Shown here: positions 19,119 to 29,863 of the stretch, piece after piece
Position numbering within the stretch: position 1 is the stretch's first letter
Layout: each line of letters opens with the position of its first letter
Made by a program: the position numbers and the translations under genes
The notes under the pieces: generated by a model
The model's input: only the letters and a program-made list of their open reading frames with translations
Told to the model about the DNA's origin: nothing
Databases searched by the model: none
NCBI GenBank assembly: GCA_035548515.1
Contig: DASZSW010000021.1
Span: 1 to 64,000, forward strand
Source of the DNA: DASZQY01 sp035548515
GTDB lineage: Bacteria; Pseudomonadota; Alphaproteobacteria; Rhizobiales; Kaistiaceae
Direction of reading: 5' to 3'
DNA length: 64,000 nt

Positions 19119-19133
19119 CAAATTGTTAATTTG
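19119..19133. promoter_or_regulatory. AT-rich inverted repeat between fecR-like and barrel genes
   Basis: CAAATT-GTT-AATTTG, a perfect 6-base inverted repeat in the 171-bp divergent promoter region, in otherwise GC-rich surroundings. It may be an operator or part of a promoter; TTGACA at 19115-19120 overlaps it. Confidence 0.35.
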
Positions 19134-19213
19134 GTCACCCGTGTTGCCATATGGCCATAGCCAACCGTGGTCTCGCTGGCTAGGCTCGCCTTCACACGCA
19201 AATCGGGGCGATC

Positions 19214-20326
19214 ATGCGCCGCTCTCTGGCTCTTGTTCTGGCGACGGCGATGCTGGGAGGCGCAATGCTTCCGGCCGCGGCCGACGAAATGAGCGCCGTT
19301 TACGCAAGAATTCTGGCAAATCCGGCGGACGCAGCCGCCAATCTCCAGTACGCCCAGCTTGCCGAGGCCCAGGGCGATTACAAGCGCGCGCTCGCCACCT
19401 ATGAGCGTATGCTGCTCAACGACCCGACGAACCGCCAGGCGCTGGAGGGCCTGCAGCGCATCCGCCTGCTGGTGGAGCCGGCCAAGACCCAGAAGACCTT
19501 CGAGGCGGGCATCGCCTCCATCTCCAATCCGCTGCTCGTGCCGGATGGCACCCCGGACGTCTACGCCTACGGCAGCTTTGGCATCCGCGACGAGCGGGTT
19601 GCCGGCGGCCAGCGCTTCCGCAGCAATTTCAACCTCTACGGCGAGGCCTACGCCGATACTTCGTCGATGGACTATGCCGCCGTCAGCGCCGACTTCGGCC
19701 CGGTCTGGAACGTGCCGAAGACGGAGACCACCTTCCGCCCGGCCATCGGCGTCGGCACGGCCTACTTCGACGGTCACGTCTACTACGGCGACGTCAATGC
19801 CAGCGGCCTCTTCGAGGGCTACCTCAACGGCGCCTACCAGTGGCTGCGCCTGCGTGCCGGCTACCGCAGCTACGACCCCGCGTTCACTTCCGGCGCCGGC
19901 GGCTATGCCGACATCTCCGGCAAGTTCGCCATCGCCGACATCCTTGGCGAGAACGACTCGCTTTCCGTGGCGCCCTGGTTCCGCTGGAGCGGCATCAACG
20001 GCACGCCCGACAACGGCGCCGTCGATTTCGCCACCGGTCTCTACATCGAGGGCGGCGCCACGTTCGAATACGCTGCGGCATTCAGCGATTGGCTGAGCGG
20101 CGCCGTCAACGTGAAGCTCAGCGACCGTAAGTATAACGACATCGGCTCGGGCAGCCGGGAAGACTGGCTGGTCGCGCCCGGCGCAGCGCTTACCTTCACC
20201 AACCTGCTCGGTCCGCAGACGGACCTCAGGCTGGCCTATCGGTACGAGTGGAACAATTCGACCGACTCGGCCAATCACACCTGGCAGAACCAGCTGGCGA
20301 CGCTGTCCGTCGTCGTCCGCCGCTAG
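19214..20326 (+). CDS. TPR + outer-membrane beta-barrel protein
   Basis: 370 residues. A signal peptide (LALVLATAMLGGAMLPAAA) leads to one or two TPR-like units (AANLQYAQLAEAQGDYKRAL, ATYERMLLNDPTNRQALEGL), then about 270 residues of alternating aromatic/polar beta strands (DVYAYGSFGIRDER, FNLYGEAYADTSSMDYAAVS, AYQWLRLRAGYRSYDP) ending in strands near TDLRLAYRYEW. The layout resembles TPR-barrel proteins involved in surface display or export. The last residue is Arg rather than the usual Phe. Its neighbours are the FecR-domain protein and the CHASE2 cyclase, which suggests an envelope-sensing or secretion module. Confidence 0.8.
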   Translation: MRRSLALVLATAMLGGAMLPAAADEMSAVYARILANPADAAANLQYAQLAEAQGDYKRALATYERMLLNDPTNRQALEGLQRIRLLVEPAKTQKTFEAGIASISNPLLVPDGTPDVYAYGSFGIRDERVAGGQRFRSNFNLYGEAYADTSSMDYAAVSADFGPVWNVPKTETTFRPAIGVGTAYFDGHVYYGDVNASGLFEGYLNGAYQWLRLRAGYRSYDPAFTSGAGGYADISGKFAIADILGENDSLSVAPWFRWSGINGTPDNGAVDFATGLYIEGGATFEYAAAFSDWLSGAVNVKLSDRKYNDIGSGSREDWLVAPGAALTFTNLLGPQTDLRLAYRYEWNNSTDSANHTWQNQLATLSVVVRR

Positions 20327-20329
20327 CCG

Positions 20330-20719
20330 CTAGAACGCCGTCTTCCACAGTATCAGCGCGATCGCGAGATACGTGACGTGATGGGCGAGCTGGTCGGCGC
20401 CGATCCCCCACCAGAACTCGCGGTTGGCCGACTGCCAGCCGGTGTGGGCCATGATCTGCTGCTTCGTCCAGTCGATATGGTAGTGGATCAGGAACTCGCC
20501 GACGACGATGCCGGCACCGATGCCGAGCGAAGGCGTGATCAGCAGGAATGCGGGAATCGTGAGCAGGGCATGGATGCCCGAATGGATTATGCCGCCGGGG
20601 TGGCCGTAGGTGCCCTTGTTGACCAGCTGGTAGTGGGTCTGGAGCGGGTAGTCACAGACGAAGTGCTTGATCTCGAGATAGAGAAGGACGGCAAGCACTG
20701 CCGCGGTTGGGTCTGTCAC
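20330..20719 (-). CDS. DUF3307-type integral membrane protein
   Basis: 129 residues, hydrophobic throughout with about four membrane segments. The pattern KHFVCDYPLQTHYQLVNK, GGIIHSGIHALLT, GEFLIHYHIDWTKQQI and ADQLAHHVTYLAIALI resembles the DUF3307 family, with several conserved His and Asp residues that could bind metal. The function is unknown. It converges with the barrel gene (3 bp apart) and lies 96 bp downstream of the CHASE2 cyclase on the same strand, with which it may be co-transcribed. Confidence 0.8.
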   Translation of the reverse strand: MTDPTAAVLAVLLYLEIKHFVCDYPLQTHYQLVNKGTYGHPGGIIHSGIHALLTIPAFLLITPSLGIGAGIVVGEFLIHYHIDWTKQQIMAHTGWQSANREFWWGIGADQLAHHVTYLAIALILWKTAF

Positions 20720-20815
20720 GTCTTGCTCCGTCCCACGACTTTGATCCCCTTGAATTTTCTATCATTTGCCAAGGCAGCGGCCCTGTGACCCCAATCACAG
20801 GCCAGCCTAATATGG

Positions 20816-23032
20816 TTACTTTGAAGTAGCCGTAAACGTCCCGTCCCAGTCGGCTGGCGGCGGCGTATGCCGCCATTCCGCGATCCTTCCCCGATAGACA
20901 TGATAGAGCGTGGACAGCCCGCTGATCCCGAATGCCTCGCACTGGCTGATCGCGGTTTCCGCCTCCTCCCACTTCTGCGCGCGATAGGCACCCAGCATCG
21001 CGCCGTGGACCGCGTTGAGCCCAGCGAAGTGCCGATCGTCGATGTTGAGCGCGTCGGCAGCCGTGTAGATGCGCGTGGCTTCGGCGCGTCCCTTCACCCG
21101 CATCATGTCGAGTTCGATCGTCTTCAGGCTGCCGATGCGCTTCACCGTCGGCTCGCCGACGACGATCGGCACGCCGTAGACCTTGGACAGGCCCTCGAAG
21201 CGCGAGGCCACGTTGACGTCGTCGCCGATCGCCGAATAGTCGAAGCGCTGCGAGGATCCGAGATTGCCGACGCAGCAGTCGCCCGAGTTGATGCCGATGC
21301 CGATGGCGACGCGCGCATGCTCGCGGCCCGCGGCCTCGGCCTGCTTCTTCCATTCCTCGTTCAGCGCCTCCATGCGCCGGATCATGGCGAGGCCCGATTT
21401 CAGCGCGTTGCCGGCGTGGTCCGAGTCATCGAGCGGCGCGTTCCAGAACGCCATGATGGCGTCGCCCATGTACTTGTCGATCGTGCCGCGGTTGGTGAGG
21501 ATGATCTCGGACAGCGGCGTGAGCAGGTTGTTGATGAACGTGGTCAGCTCGTGCGCCGTCATTTTCTCGGAGATCGACGTGAAGTTGCGCACGTCGCAGA
21601 ACAGCAGCGTCAGCTCGCGCACCTCGCCGCCGAGTTCGAGCTTCTGCGGGTGGGCGATGATCTCGTTCACCACCGCCGGCGCGACGTAGTAGCCGAACGC
21701 GCGCCGGACCTCGCCGCGCTGCTGCTCGGTGCGCCGGTAGACGTAGATGGTCGTCGTCGTCACCAGGATGAACAGCACCACCGCCGGAAAGGACGGGTCG
21801 AGCAGCAGGTGAAACTGGCTGTAGGCGATCCATCCGCCGATCGGCAGCAGCGCCACGACGACGATGCCGACGGCGGCGGAAAGGATGGCGCTGAGGCGTG
21901 GCAGCGCTACCGCCAGGCCGAGCCCGAGCACCACCATGATCGCTATCTCGAGGGCGGTCGAATAGTCGAGCCTGACCAGCGAGCGCTGGTTCAAGATGTG
22001 CTCGATCGCCTGCGCATGGACCTCGAAGCCGGGCACCACCGCGTCGACCGGGGTGGCGCGAAGATCGAGCAGGCCGGTGGCGCTGGTGCCGACGATGACG
22101 ATGTTGCCGTTGATCTGGCTGGCGTCGTCGGTGCCGTTCAGCACCTTCCATGCCGGGATGTAGGTGTCGCTGCGGGCATGGCGGAACTGGAGCCAGATCG
22201 AGCCGTCGTTGTCGGTCGGGATCTCCAGCGCCCCCACCTTCATGTGGTTGAGGCCGGCGTTCGCGCCGAGCGCGCTCTCGCCGCTGGCGTTCGAGCCCTT
22301 CAGCACGTAGCTGCCGGCGTTCTGCAGGACGCGCAGGATCTCCGACACCAGCGACGGCACGTATTGATCGCCGACGCGGAAGACGAGTTGCACGCGCCGG
22401 ATCACCTGGTCGCGGTCCGGCTGCCAGTTGATGGCGCCGATGCCCGGCGCCGCATCCGAGAGAACCTTCAGGTTGTTGGTCGCCCCCGGGTAGGAATAGA
22501 TGAATTGCTTGGGGTCGTCGCCCGCCACGGCGAAGCCTGCCTTGACCACGGGCGGATCGCTGCGCTGCGACAGCGCCATGCCGAGCACTGTCGGCGTCTG
22601 GGCGATGACGTTGGCGAATACCTGGTCGTGGCTCGGCATGCCGGCGAGCGCCGGCTGCAGCACGGCTGCCTCCGCCGGGGTCAGCTGCTTCACCGCCTCC
22701 TCCGGCGAGGTGCGGTCTTCCTCGGGGAAAATGAAGTCGAAGGCCACCACCGCAGCGCCCTGCCGGACCAGTTTGGTGAGCAGGTCGGCGATGGTGGTGC
22801 GCGGCCACGGCCACTGTCCGATCTTGGTCAGCGAGTCCTCGTTGATGTCGACGATCTTGACTGGCGTATTGGGGTCGTACGGCGCCGGTCCGAGCTGCTG
22901 GTAGGTATCGAAGGCGATGAACCGCAACGCCTGGACGAAGAATGGATCGGCTGCACGCAGTATCGCCGCGCCGCCGAGGATGATGACGACGATCGCAACA
23001 TAGATGCTGCTGGTGCGATTGAACCTGAACAT
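20816..23032 (-). CDS. CHASE2-domain adenylate cyclase
   Basis: 738 residues. One N-terminal membrane segment (SIYVAIVVIILGGAAILRAA), a periplasmic CHASE2 sensor domain (about residues 30-330), three membrane segments (about 340-430) and a class III cyclase domain (about 465-640). Cyclase residues are intact: metal Asp in LLFCDVRNFTS, Lys and second metal Asp in DKYMGDAIMAF, and GDDVNVASR with the catalytic Asn and Arg. It should make cAMP in response to an extracytoplasmic signal. A C-terminal extension of about 80 residues follows. CHASE2 cyclases are recurrently found with FecR-domain genes, as here. Confidence 0.93.
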   Translation of the reverse strand: MFRFNRTSSIYVAIVVIILGGAAILRAADPFFVQALRFIAFDTYQQLGPAPYDPNTPVKIVDINEDSLTKIGQWPWPRTTIADLLTKLVRQGAAVVAFDFIFPEEDRTSPEEAVKQLTPAEAAVLQPALAGMPSHDQVFANVIAQTPTVLGMALSQRSDPPVVKAGFAVAGDDPKQFIYSYPGATNNLKVLSDAAPGIGAINWQPDRDQVIRRVQLVFRVGDQYVPSLVSEILRVLQNAGSYVLKGSNASGESALGANAGLNHMKVGALEIPTDNDGSIWLQFRHARSDTYIPAWKVLNGTDDASQINGNIVIVGTSATGLLDLRATPVDAVVPGFEVHAQAIEHILNQRSLVRLDYSTALEIAIMVVLGLGLAVALPRLSAILSAAVGIVVVALLPIGGWIAYSQFHLLLDPSFPAVVLFILVTTTTIYVYRRTEQQRGEVRRAFGYYVAPAVVNEIIAHPQKLELGGEVRELTLLFCDVRNFTSISEKMTAHELTTFINNLLTPLSEIILTNRGTIDKYMGDAIMAFWNAPLDDSDHAGNALKSGLAMIRRMEALNEEWKKQAEAAGREHARVAIGIGINSGDCCVGNLGSSQRFDYSAIGDDVNVASRFEGLSKVYGVPIVVGEPTVKRIGSLKTIELDMMRVKGRAEATRIYTAADALNIDDRHFAGLNAVHGAMLGAYRAQKWEEAETAISQCEAFGISGLSTLYHVYRGRIAEWRHTPPPADWDGTFTATSK

Positions 23033-23217
23033 GCCCGCTCAAGACGGAGGGCGATCCCCCGGATGCCCTTACCTAACATGACCGCCGGGGCGCGCTCCAA
23101 TGCCTGCGTAACGATGTCTCCAACGCGCTGCCGAAGCCGCCTTGTCATTCGCCGGCGGTCGGGTAAATGTCGCCGCCCGCGCCGCCGGGCGCGAATGGTT
23201 TTCCGGGGGAAGCGAAC

Positions 23218-24384
23218 GTGAGCAAGGTCTTCATCATCGCCCAGGGCGGGGGCCCGACGGCGGTCATCAACCAGACGGTCGCGGGAGCTGCGCTGGAAGC
23301 CCGCCGCCGCTATCCGGGTTCACGCGTCCTCGGCGCCCGCCACGGCGTGCGCGGCCTGCGCGACGGTCACTTCTTCGACCTCTCCGCCCTTTCCGAAGCC
23401 GACCTGCGCCGCCTCGGCGCAACGCCGAGCGCCGGCCTGGGTTCCACGCGCGACAAGCCCGACGCCGCCTACTGCGGGCGCATCATGGAGCAGCTCGATG
23501 CCGCCAAGGCCGATGCCTTCATCTACATCGGCGGCAACGACACCGCGAGCACGCTGCAGATTCTCGAAAAGGAAGGCGGCGACCACATGGCCTTCGTCCA
23601 CGCGCCGAAGACCATCGACAATGATCTCGCCGAGAACGATCACACCCCGGGTTTCATGTCGGCGGCGCTGTTCGTCGCCACCGCCTTCACCTCGGTCGAC
23701 CTCGATTTCAGTGCGCTGCCCGGCATCTATGTCGGCGTCGTCATGGGTCGTCACGCCGGCTTTCTCACCGCCGCTGCGGCCGCCTGGAAGCGCAGTTCCG
23801 CAAGCGGTCCCCACCTGGTCTATACGCCCGAACAGCCCTTCTCCGTCGAGAAGTTCGTCGATGAGGTGCGCGCCATGCGCGACCAGCATGGTCGCTGCAT
23901 CGTTGCCATGTCGGAAGGCGTCGCCACCGACGATGGACGCCCGCTGATCGAAAGCCTGCTCGGCGATGCGCTCGAACGCGACCCGCACGGCAACGCCCAG
24001 CTCTCGACCGGCGATCTCGGCGTCGCCATCCAGACCGAACTTGGCGCGGCCTTCCCGAAGGCCCGGGCTCGCGTCGATACCTTTGGCTACCTGCCGCGCG
24101 CCTTCTCGGGCACCATCAGCGCCACCGACCAGCGCGAGGCCTTCGACGCCGGCGCCTTCGCCATCAACGCCGCCGAACAGGGCAGCTGCTCCGTGACCAT
24201 CGGCAGCGAGCGCGGCCCCGGCGCCATCCGCTCGGTGCCGCTTGCGGCCGTGGCCGCCAAGACCCGGCTGATGCCGGCCGATTTCATGGACGCCAGCGGC
24301 CACAGTCTGGGACCGGCCGGCCGCGCCTATTTCGACCGGCTGCTGCCGCCGCGTCCGGATGTCTTCTCGCTGCTCGATACCTGA
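23218..24384 (+). CDS. pfp: 6-phosphofructokinase, PPi-dependent type
   Basis: 388 residues. The enzyme interconverts fructose 6-phosphate and fructose 1,6-bisphosphate. The phosphoryl-donor site reads GGNDTAS and PKTIDNDL. The second acidic residue (Asp rather than Gly in GGDG) and the Lys of PKTIDND are the two positions known to separate pyrophosphate- from ATP-dependent enzymes, so PPi is the predicted donor and the step reversible. Substrate motifs VVMGRHAGFLTAAAA and AMSEGV are present. GTG at 23218 has GGGGGAAG upstream and gives the normal start VSKVFIIAQGGG; an ATG 51 bases earlier would add 17 atypical residues. Confidence 0.92.
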   Translation: MSKVFIIAQGGGPTAVINQTVAGAALEARRRYPGSRVLGARHGVRGLRDGHFFDLSALSEADLRRLGATPSAGLGSTRDKPDAAYCGRIMEQLDAAKADAFIYIGGNDTASTLQILEKEGGDHMAFVHAPKTIDNDLAENDHTPGFMSAALFVATAFTSVDLDFSALPGIYVGVVMGRHAGFLTAAAAAWKRSSASGPHLVYTPEQPFSVEKFVDEVRAMRDQHGRCIVAMSEGVATDDGRPLIESLLGDALERDPHGNAQLSTGDLGVAIQTELGAAFPKARARVDTFGYLPRAFSGTISATDQREAFDAGAFAINAAEQGSCSVTIGSERGPGAIRSVPLAAVAAKTRLMPADFMDASGHSLGPAGRAYFDRLLPPRPDVFSLLDT

Positions 24385-24413
24385 GCACCTGCTACCTCCG
24401 CGCGAGAAAGCGA

Positions 24414-24443
24414 TTGCGGTTGTCCCCGGCGCGGCCATAGGCT
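24414..24443 (+). promoter_or_regulatory. Possible promoter of the peptide-transport operon
   Basis: TTGCGG at 24414-24419 and TAGGCT at 24438-24443, 18 bases apart, about 70 bases before the binding-protein start. The -10 element is poor, so this is tentative. Confidence 0.25.
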
Positions 24444-24510
24444 GAACCTAACGGGTTGCATCGGCGTTGTTCGCCGGTGACGGCCTGATGGGAACCAGGG
24501 GACCACACCG

Positions 24511-26127
24511 ATGATGCTCAAAGCCTTGGCGAAAGGCGGCTTTGCCGCATTCGCGCTTTCTGCCGCTGCGCTGCTTGCCGCAGCGCCGGCGTTCGCCGAA
24601 GTCGTGCTCCACCGCGGTAACGGCAGTGAGCCGCAGACGCTCGACCAGGCGCACACCACGATCGACGTCGAGGCGAACATTCTTTACGACCTCTACGAAG
24701 GTCTCACGATCTACGATGAAGCCGGCAATATCGTTCCCGGCGACGCCGAAAGCTGGTCCGTCTCCGACGACGGCCTGACCTATACCTTCAAGCTCCGCGC
24801 TGACGCCAAGTGGTCGAACGGCGATCCCGTCACCGCCGACGACTACGTCTATTCCTTCCGCCGGGTCGAGGATCCGAAAGAGGCCGCCGGCTACGCCAAC
24901 ATCCTCTATCCGATCAAGAATGCCGAGGCGATCAACACCGCCAAGCCCGATGCGCCGGTCGATGTCTCGACGCTGGGCGTGAAGGCGCTCGACCCCAAGA
25001 CGCTGCAGATCACGCTTGAGCGCCCGACGCCCTACTTCATCACGCTGATGGCCCACCAGACGGCGTTGCCGGTCTACCGCCCGGCGATCGAGAAGTTCGG
25101 CGCCGACTTCGTCAAGCCCGGCAACATGGTCTCCAATGGCGCCTTCACGCTGAGCGAGGACGTCGCCAACGACCACATCACCGTCGCCAAGAATCCGCAG
25201 TTCTGGGACGCCGCCAACGTCAAGCTCGACAAGGTCATCTTCTATCCGACCGACGACCAGGCCGCGGCCGTGCGCCGTTTCCAGGCCGGCGAGCTCGACC
25301 TCAACTATTACTTCCCGACCGACCAGCTGAAGCAGCTGCAGCAGTCGCTCGGCACCGACCAGGTCCACATGTCGCCCTCGCTGGCGACCTACTACTATGC
25401 CCTGGACGAACGTCAGCCGCCCTTCGACGACGTGCGCGTGCGTCAGGCGATGTCCATGGCAATCGACCGCGACTTCCTCTCCCAGTCGATTTTCTCGGGC
25501 GGCCAGCTTCCGCTTTACTCGTTCGTGCCGCCGGGCATTCCCGGATATACGCCGGCAGCAGCCGATTTCGGCACGATGTCGCAGCTCGACCGCGAGGACA
25601 AGGCCAGGGAATTGCTGAAGGAGGCCGGCTATGGCCCCGGCGGCAAGCCGCTCAACATCGAGATTCGCTACAACACGAACGACAACCACAAGAAGGTCGC
25701 CACCGCGATCGCCGACATGTGGAAGGATCTCGGCGCGACGGTGACCATCGTCAATCTCGATACCAAATCGCACTACGCCTACCTGCAGGAGGGCGGCATG
25801 TTCAACGCCGCCCGCGCCGGCTGGACGGCCGATTATCCCGACCCGGAAAACTTCCTCTTCCAGTACATCTCGACCAACAAGACCTTCAACTACGGCGGCT
25901 ACAATAGCCCGAAGTACGACGACCTGATGAAGCAGTCGTACGCCGAGCGCGATCCGGCCAAGCGCATGCAGATCCTGCATGACGCCGAGGCCCTGCTCAT
26001 GGCCGACCAGGCCGTGGCACCGCTCATGGTCTACGCCTCGCCGTGGCTGGTCTCGCGCAAGGTCCACGGCTGGCAGGACAACGCCGCCAACCAGCACCTG
26101 AGCCGCTTCCTGACACTCGACCAGTAA
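24511..26127 (+). CDS. Peptide ABC transporter substrate-binding protein (OppA-like)
   Basis: 538 residues. A signal peptide (FAAFALSAAALLAAAPAFA) leads to the family 5 solute-binding fold: LHRGNGSEPQTLDQAHT, EGLTIYDEAGNIVPGDAESW, WSNGDPVTADDYVYSFRR and WDAANVKLDKVIFYP. The strong resemblance to OppA/MppA suggests oligopeptide or murein-peptide uptake. It is periplasmic and heads a four-gene operon with two permeases and a double ATPase. A stable hairpin follows its stop codon. Confidence 0.95.
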   Translation: MMLKALAKGGFAAFALSAAALLAAAPAFAEVVLHRGNGSEPQTLDQAHTTIDVEANILYDLYEGLTIYDEAGNIVPGDAESWSVSDDGLTYTFKLRADAKWSNGDPVTADDYVYSFRRVEDPKEAAGYANILYPIKNAEAINTAKPDAPVDVSTLGVKALDPKTLQITLERPTPYFITLMAHQTALPVYRPAIEKFGADFVKPGNMVSNGAFTLSEDVANDHITVAKNPQFWDAANVKLDKVIFYPTDDQAAAVRRFQAGELDLNYYFPTDQLKQLQQSLGTDQVHMSPSLATYYYALDERQPPFDDVRVRQAMSMAIDRDFLSQSIFSGGQLPLYSFVPPGIPGYTPAAADFGTMSQLDREDKARELLKEAGYGPGGKPLNIEIRYNTNDNHKKVATAIADMWKDLGATVTIVNLDTKSHYAYLQEGGMFNAARAGWTADYPDPENFLFQYISTNKTFNYGGYNSPKYDDLMKQSYAERDPAKRMQILHDAEALLMADQAVAPLMVYASPWLVSRKVHGWQDNAANQHLSRFLTLDQ

Positions 26128-26135
26128 CTCGCTCT

Positions 26136-26169
26136 GCGGATGCCGCGGCCATGCGCTTGCGGCATCCGC
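26136..26169 (+). promoter_or_regulatory. Stem-loop after the OppA-like gene
   Basis: Perfect 11-base stem GCGGATGCCGC/GCGGCATCCGC with a 12-base loop, 9 bases after the stop codon and 22 bases before the next start codon. No T-run follows. It probably stabilises the binding-protein mRNA relative to the downstream genes. Confidence 0.6.
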
Positions 26170-26191
26170 CCGCCCCGAGAAGAGAGCGCTG

Positions 26192-27115
26192 ATGCTGCGC
26201 TTCGTGCTCCGCCGATTGCTGAGCGCCGTCCCGACGATCTTCATCGTCGTCTCTATTTCCTTCTTCCTGATCCGCTTCGCCCCCGGCGGCCCGTTCAATC
26301 TCGAGCGTGCCTTGCCGCCGCAGATCATGGCGAACCTGATGCACGCCTATCAGCTCGATCAGCCGCTGTGGGTGCAATACCTCCACTACCTGTGGAACGT
26401 GCTCCACCTCGATTTCGGCCCGAGCTACATCTATCGCGACTTCACGGTCACCGAACTCATCCTGCAGAGCCTGCCCTATTCGCTCGAGATCGGCTCGTTC
26501 GCGATGCTGATTGCCGTCGTCGGCGGCGTCGCTGCTGGTGTCTTCGCTGCGCTCCGCCAGAACCGCGCGCTCGACTATTCGCTGATGAGCATCGCCACCA
26601 TCGGCCTCACCGTGCCGAACTTCGTCATCGGCCCGGTGCTGTCCCTGGTCTTCGCGGTCGGCCTGCGCTGGGCCTCTGCCGGTGGCTGGGGTGGCGGCGG
26701 TCCGCGCGACCTCACGCTGCCCATCATCGCATTGGCGCTGCCGCAACTCGCGATCTTCGCCCGCCTGACCCGCGGCTCGATGATCGAGGCGCTGCGTGCC
26801 GATAACGTCCGCACCGTCCGCGCCTATGGGTTGCCGGCGCGCGTCGTGGTCGTCGTTCACGCGCTCCGGGCGGCCATTCTTCCGGTGGTCACGTATCTTG
26901 CCCCGGCGGCGGCGGCCGTACTCACCGGCTCGGTCGTGATCGAGACGATCTTCGGCATACCCGGCGTCGGCCGCTACTTCGTCACCGGCGCGCTCAATCG
27001 CGACTACACGCTGGTCATGGGCACTGTCGTGCTCATCGCCGTCTTCATCATCGTCTTCAACCTGATCGTCGACCTGCTCTACGCCGCCCTTGATCCCAGG
27101 GTGCGTTATGACTGA
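26192..27115 (+). CDS. Peptide ABC transporter permease (OppB type)
   Basis: 307 residues, six membrane segments expected, starting with LLSAVPTIFIVVSISFFLIR. Family motifs include APGGPFNLER, PLWVQYLHYL, DFGPSYIYRD and the EAA loop region DNVRTVRAYGLPARVVVVVHALR. GSVVIETIFGIPGVGRYFV is the conserved C-terminal motif. It pairs with the OppC-type permease, whose start overlaps its stop by 8 bp. Confidence 0.95.
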   Translation: MLRFVLRRLLSAVPTIFIVVSISFFLIRFAPGGPFNLERALPPQIMANLMHAYQLDQPLWVQYLHYLWNVLHLDFGPSYIYRDFTVTELILQSLPYSLEIGSFAMLIAVVGGVAAGVFAALRQNRALDYSLMSIATIGLTVPNFVIGPVLSLVFAVGLRWASAGGWGGGGPRDLTLPIIALALPQLAIFARLTRGSMIEALRADNVRTVRAYGLPARVVVVVHALRAAILPVVTYLAPAAAAVLTGSVVIETIFGIPGVGRYFVTGALNRDYTLVMGTVVLIAVFIIVFNLIVDLLYAALDPRVRYD

Positions 27116-28228
27116 CGCCGTTAGCGCCATCGGCGCGCCGCCACGCGGCCGCAGCCTCACCCGCCTGGCCGTCGCGCGGCTCGTCCGCAATCGCGCCGCC
27201 ATGGCCAGCGCCATCTTTCTGGTCGCCATCTCGGCGCTCTATGTCTTCGGCCCTTACGTCTATCCGCATGCTTACGACCAGGTCTTCGAGTCCTATGTCC
27301 GCACACCGGCGAGCCTCGATCCCTATCCCCGCGACGACACGTTGCGCGAGGTGATGGAAGGCGTCGCCGGACATGCCCACGTTACGCTCGCCGATTTCTC
27401 CGTCAGCGGCAGCGCCTTTGCCGCGACCTTCACGTCGCCCGCCCCGATAGATCCGCGCGTCACCCGCTACGTCGACCGTCCGGACGAATTCGACGACAGC
27501 CGCGTCACCGATACCCGCGACGGCGGCAAGACGATCGCGGTCGCCGGCACCGTCCATCGCACCTACTTCCCGATGGGCACCGACGGCAACGGCCGCGATC
27601 TGTTTGCCCGCATCATGATCGGCGGACGCATCTCGCTGACGGTCGGCATCCTCGCCACCTTCGTCAGCCTCGTCATTGGCGTGGTTTATGGCGCCATTTC
27701 CGGCTTCGCCGGCGGCCGCGTCGACAACGTGCTGATGCGCCTTGTCGAGATTCTCTACTCGCTGCCGTTCGTCTTCCTGGTGATCGTTCTGGTCGTCTTT
27801 TTCGGCCGCAACTTCATCCTCATCTTCGTTGCCATCGGCGCCATCGAGTGGCTCGACATGGCGCGCATCGTTCGCGGCCAGACCTTATCCCTGAAACGAC
27901 GCGAATTTGTCGTTGCCGCCGAAGCCATGGGCCTCAGCGATTGGCAGACCATCCGCCGTCACATCATCCCCAACACCGTTGGCCCGGTGATCGTTTTCGT
28001 CACCATCCTCGTGCCCCGCGTCATCCTGCTGGAAAGCTTCCTCTCCTTCCTTGGTCTCGGCGTGCAGGAACCGCTGACCAGCCTCGGCGCGCTGATTGCA
28101 GAGGGGGCCGCCAATATCGAAGCGGCGCCGTGGCTGCTGATCTTTCCTTCGATTTTTTTCGTCGCCACGCTCTTTGCCCTGAATTTTCTGGGCGACGGGC
28201 TCCGCGATGCCTTCGACCCGCGTGACCG

Positions 28229-28232
<4 letters not shown>
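27108..28232 (+). CDS. Peptide ABC transporter permease (OppC type), long periplasmic loop
   Basis: 374 residues, longer than the usual 300. After the first membrane segment (AAMASAIFLVAISALYVFG) comes an extracytoplasmic insert of about 130 residues before the conserved FPMGTDGNGRDLFARIMIGGR. The membrane core and EAA loop (VVAAEAMGLSDWQTIRRHIIP) and the SFLSFLGLGVQEP motif are normal. The ATG at 27108 overlaps the previous stop codon. The enlarged loop may contact the binding protein. Confidence 0.93.
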
Positions 28233-29860
<1,628 letters not shown>

Positions 29861-29863
29861 GGT

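Noticed and set aside
20867..23221. 784-codon open frame antisense to the CHASE2 cyclase gene
   Set aside because: Composition is dominated by Arg, Asp, Ala, Val and His typical of shadow frames in high-GC DNA, while the opposite strand encodes a clear cyclase.
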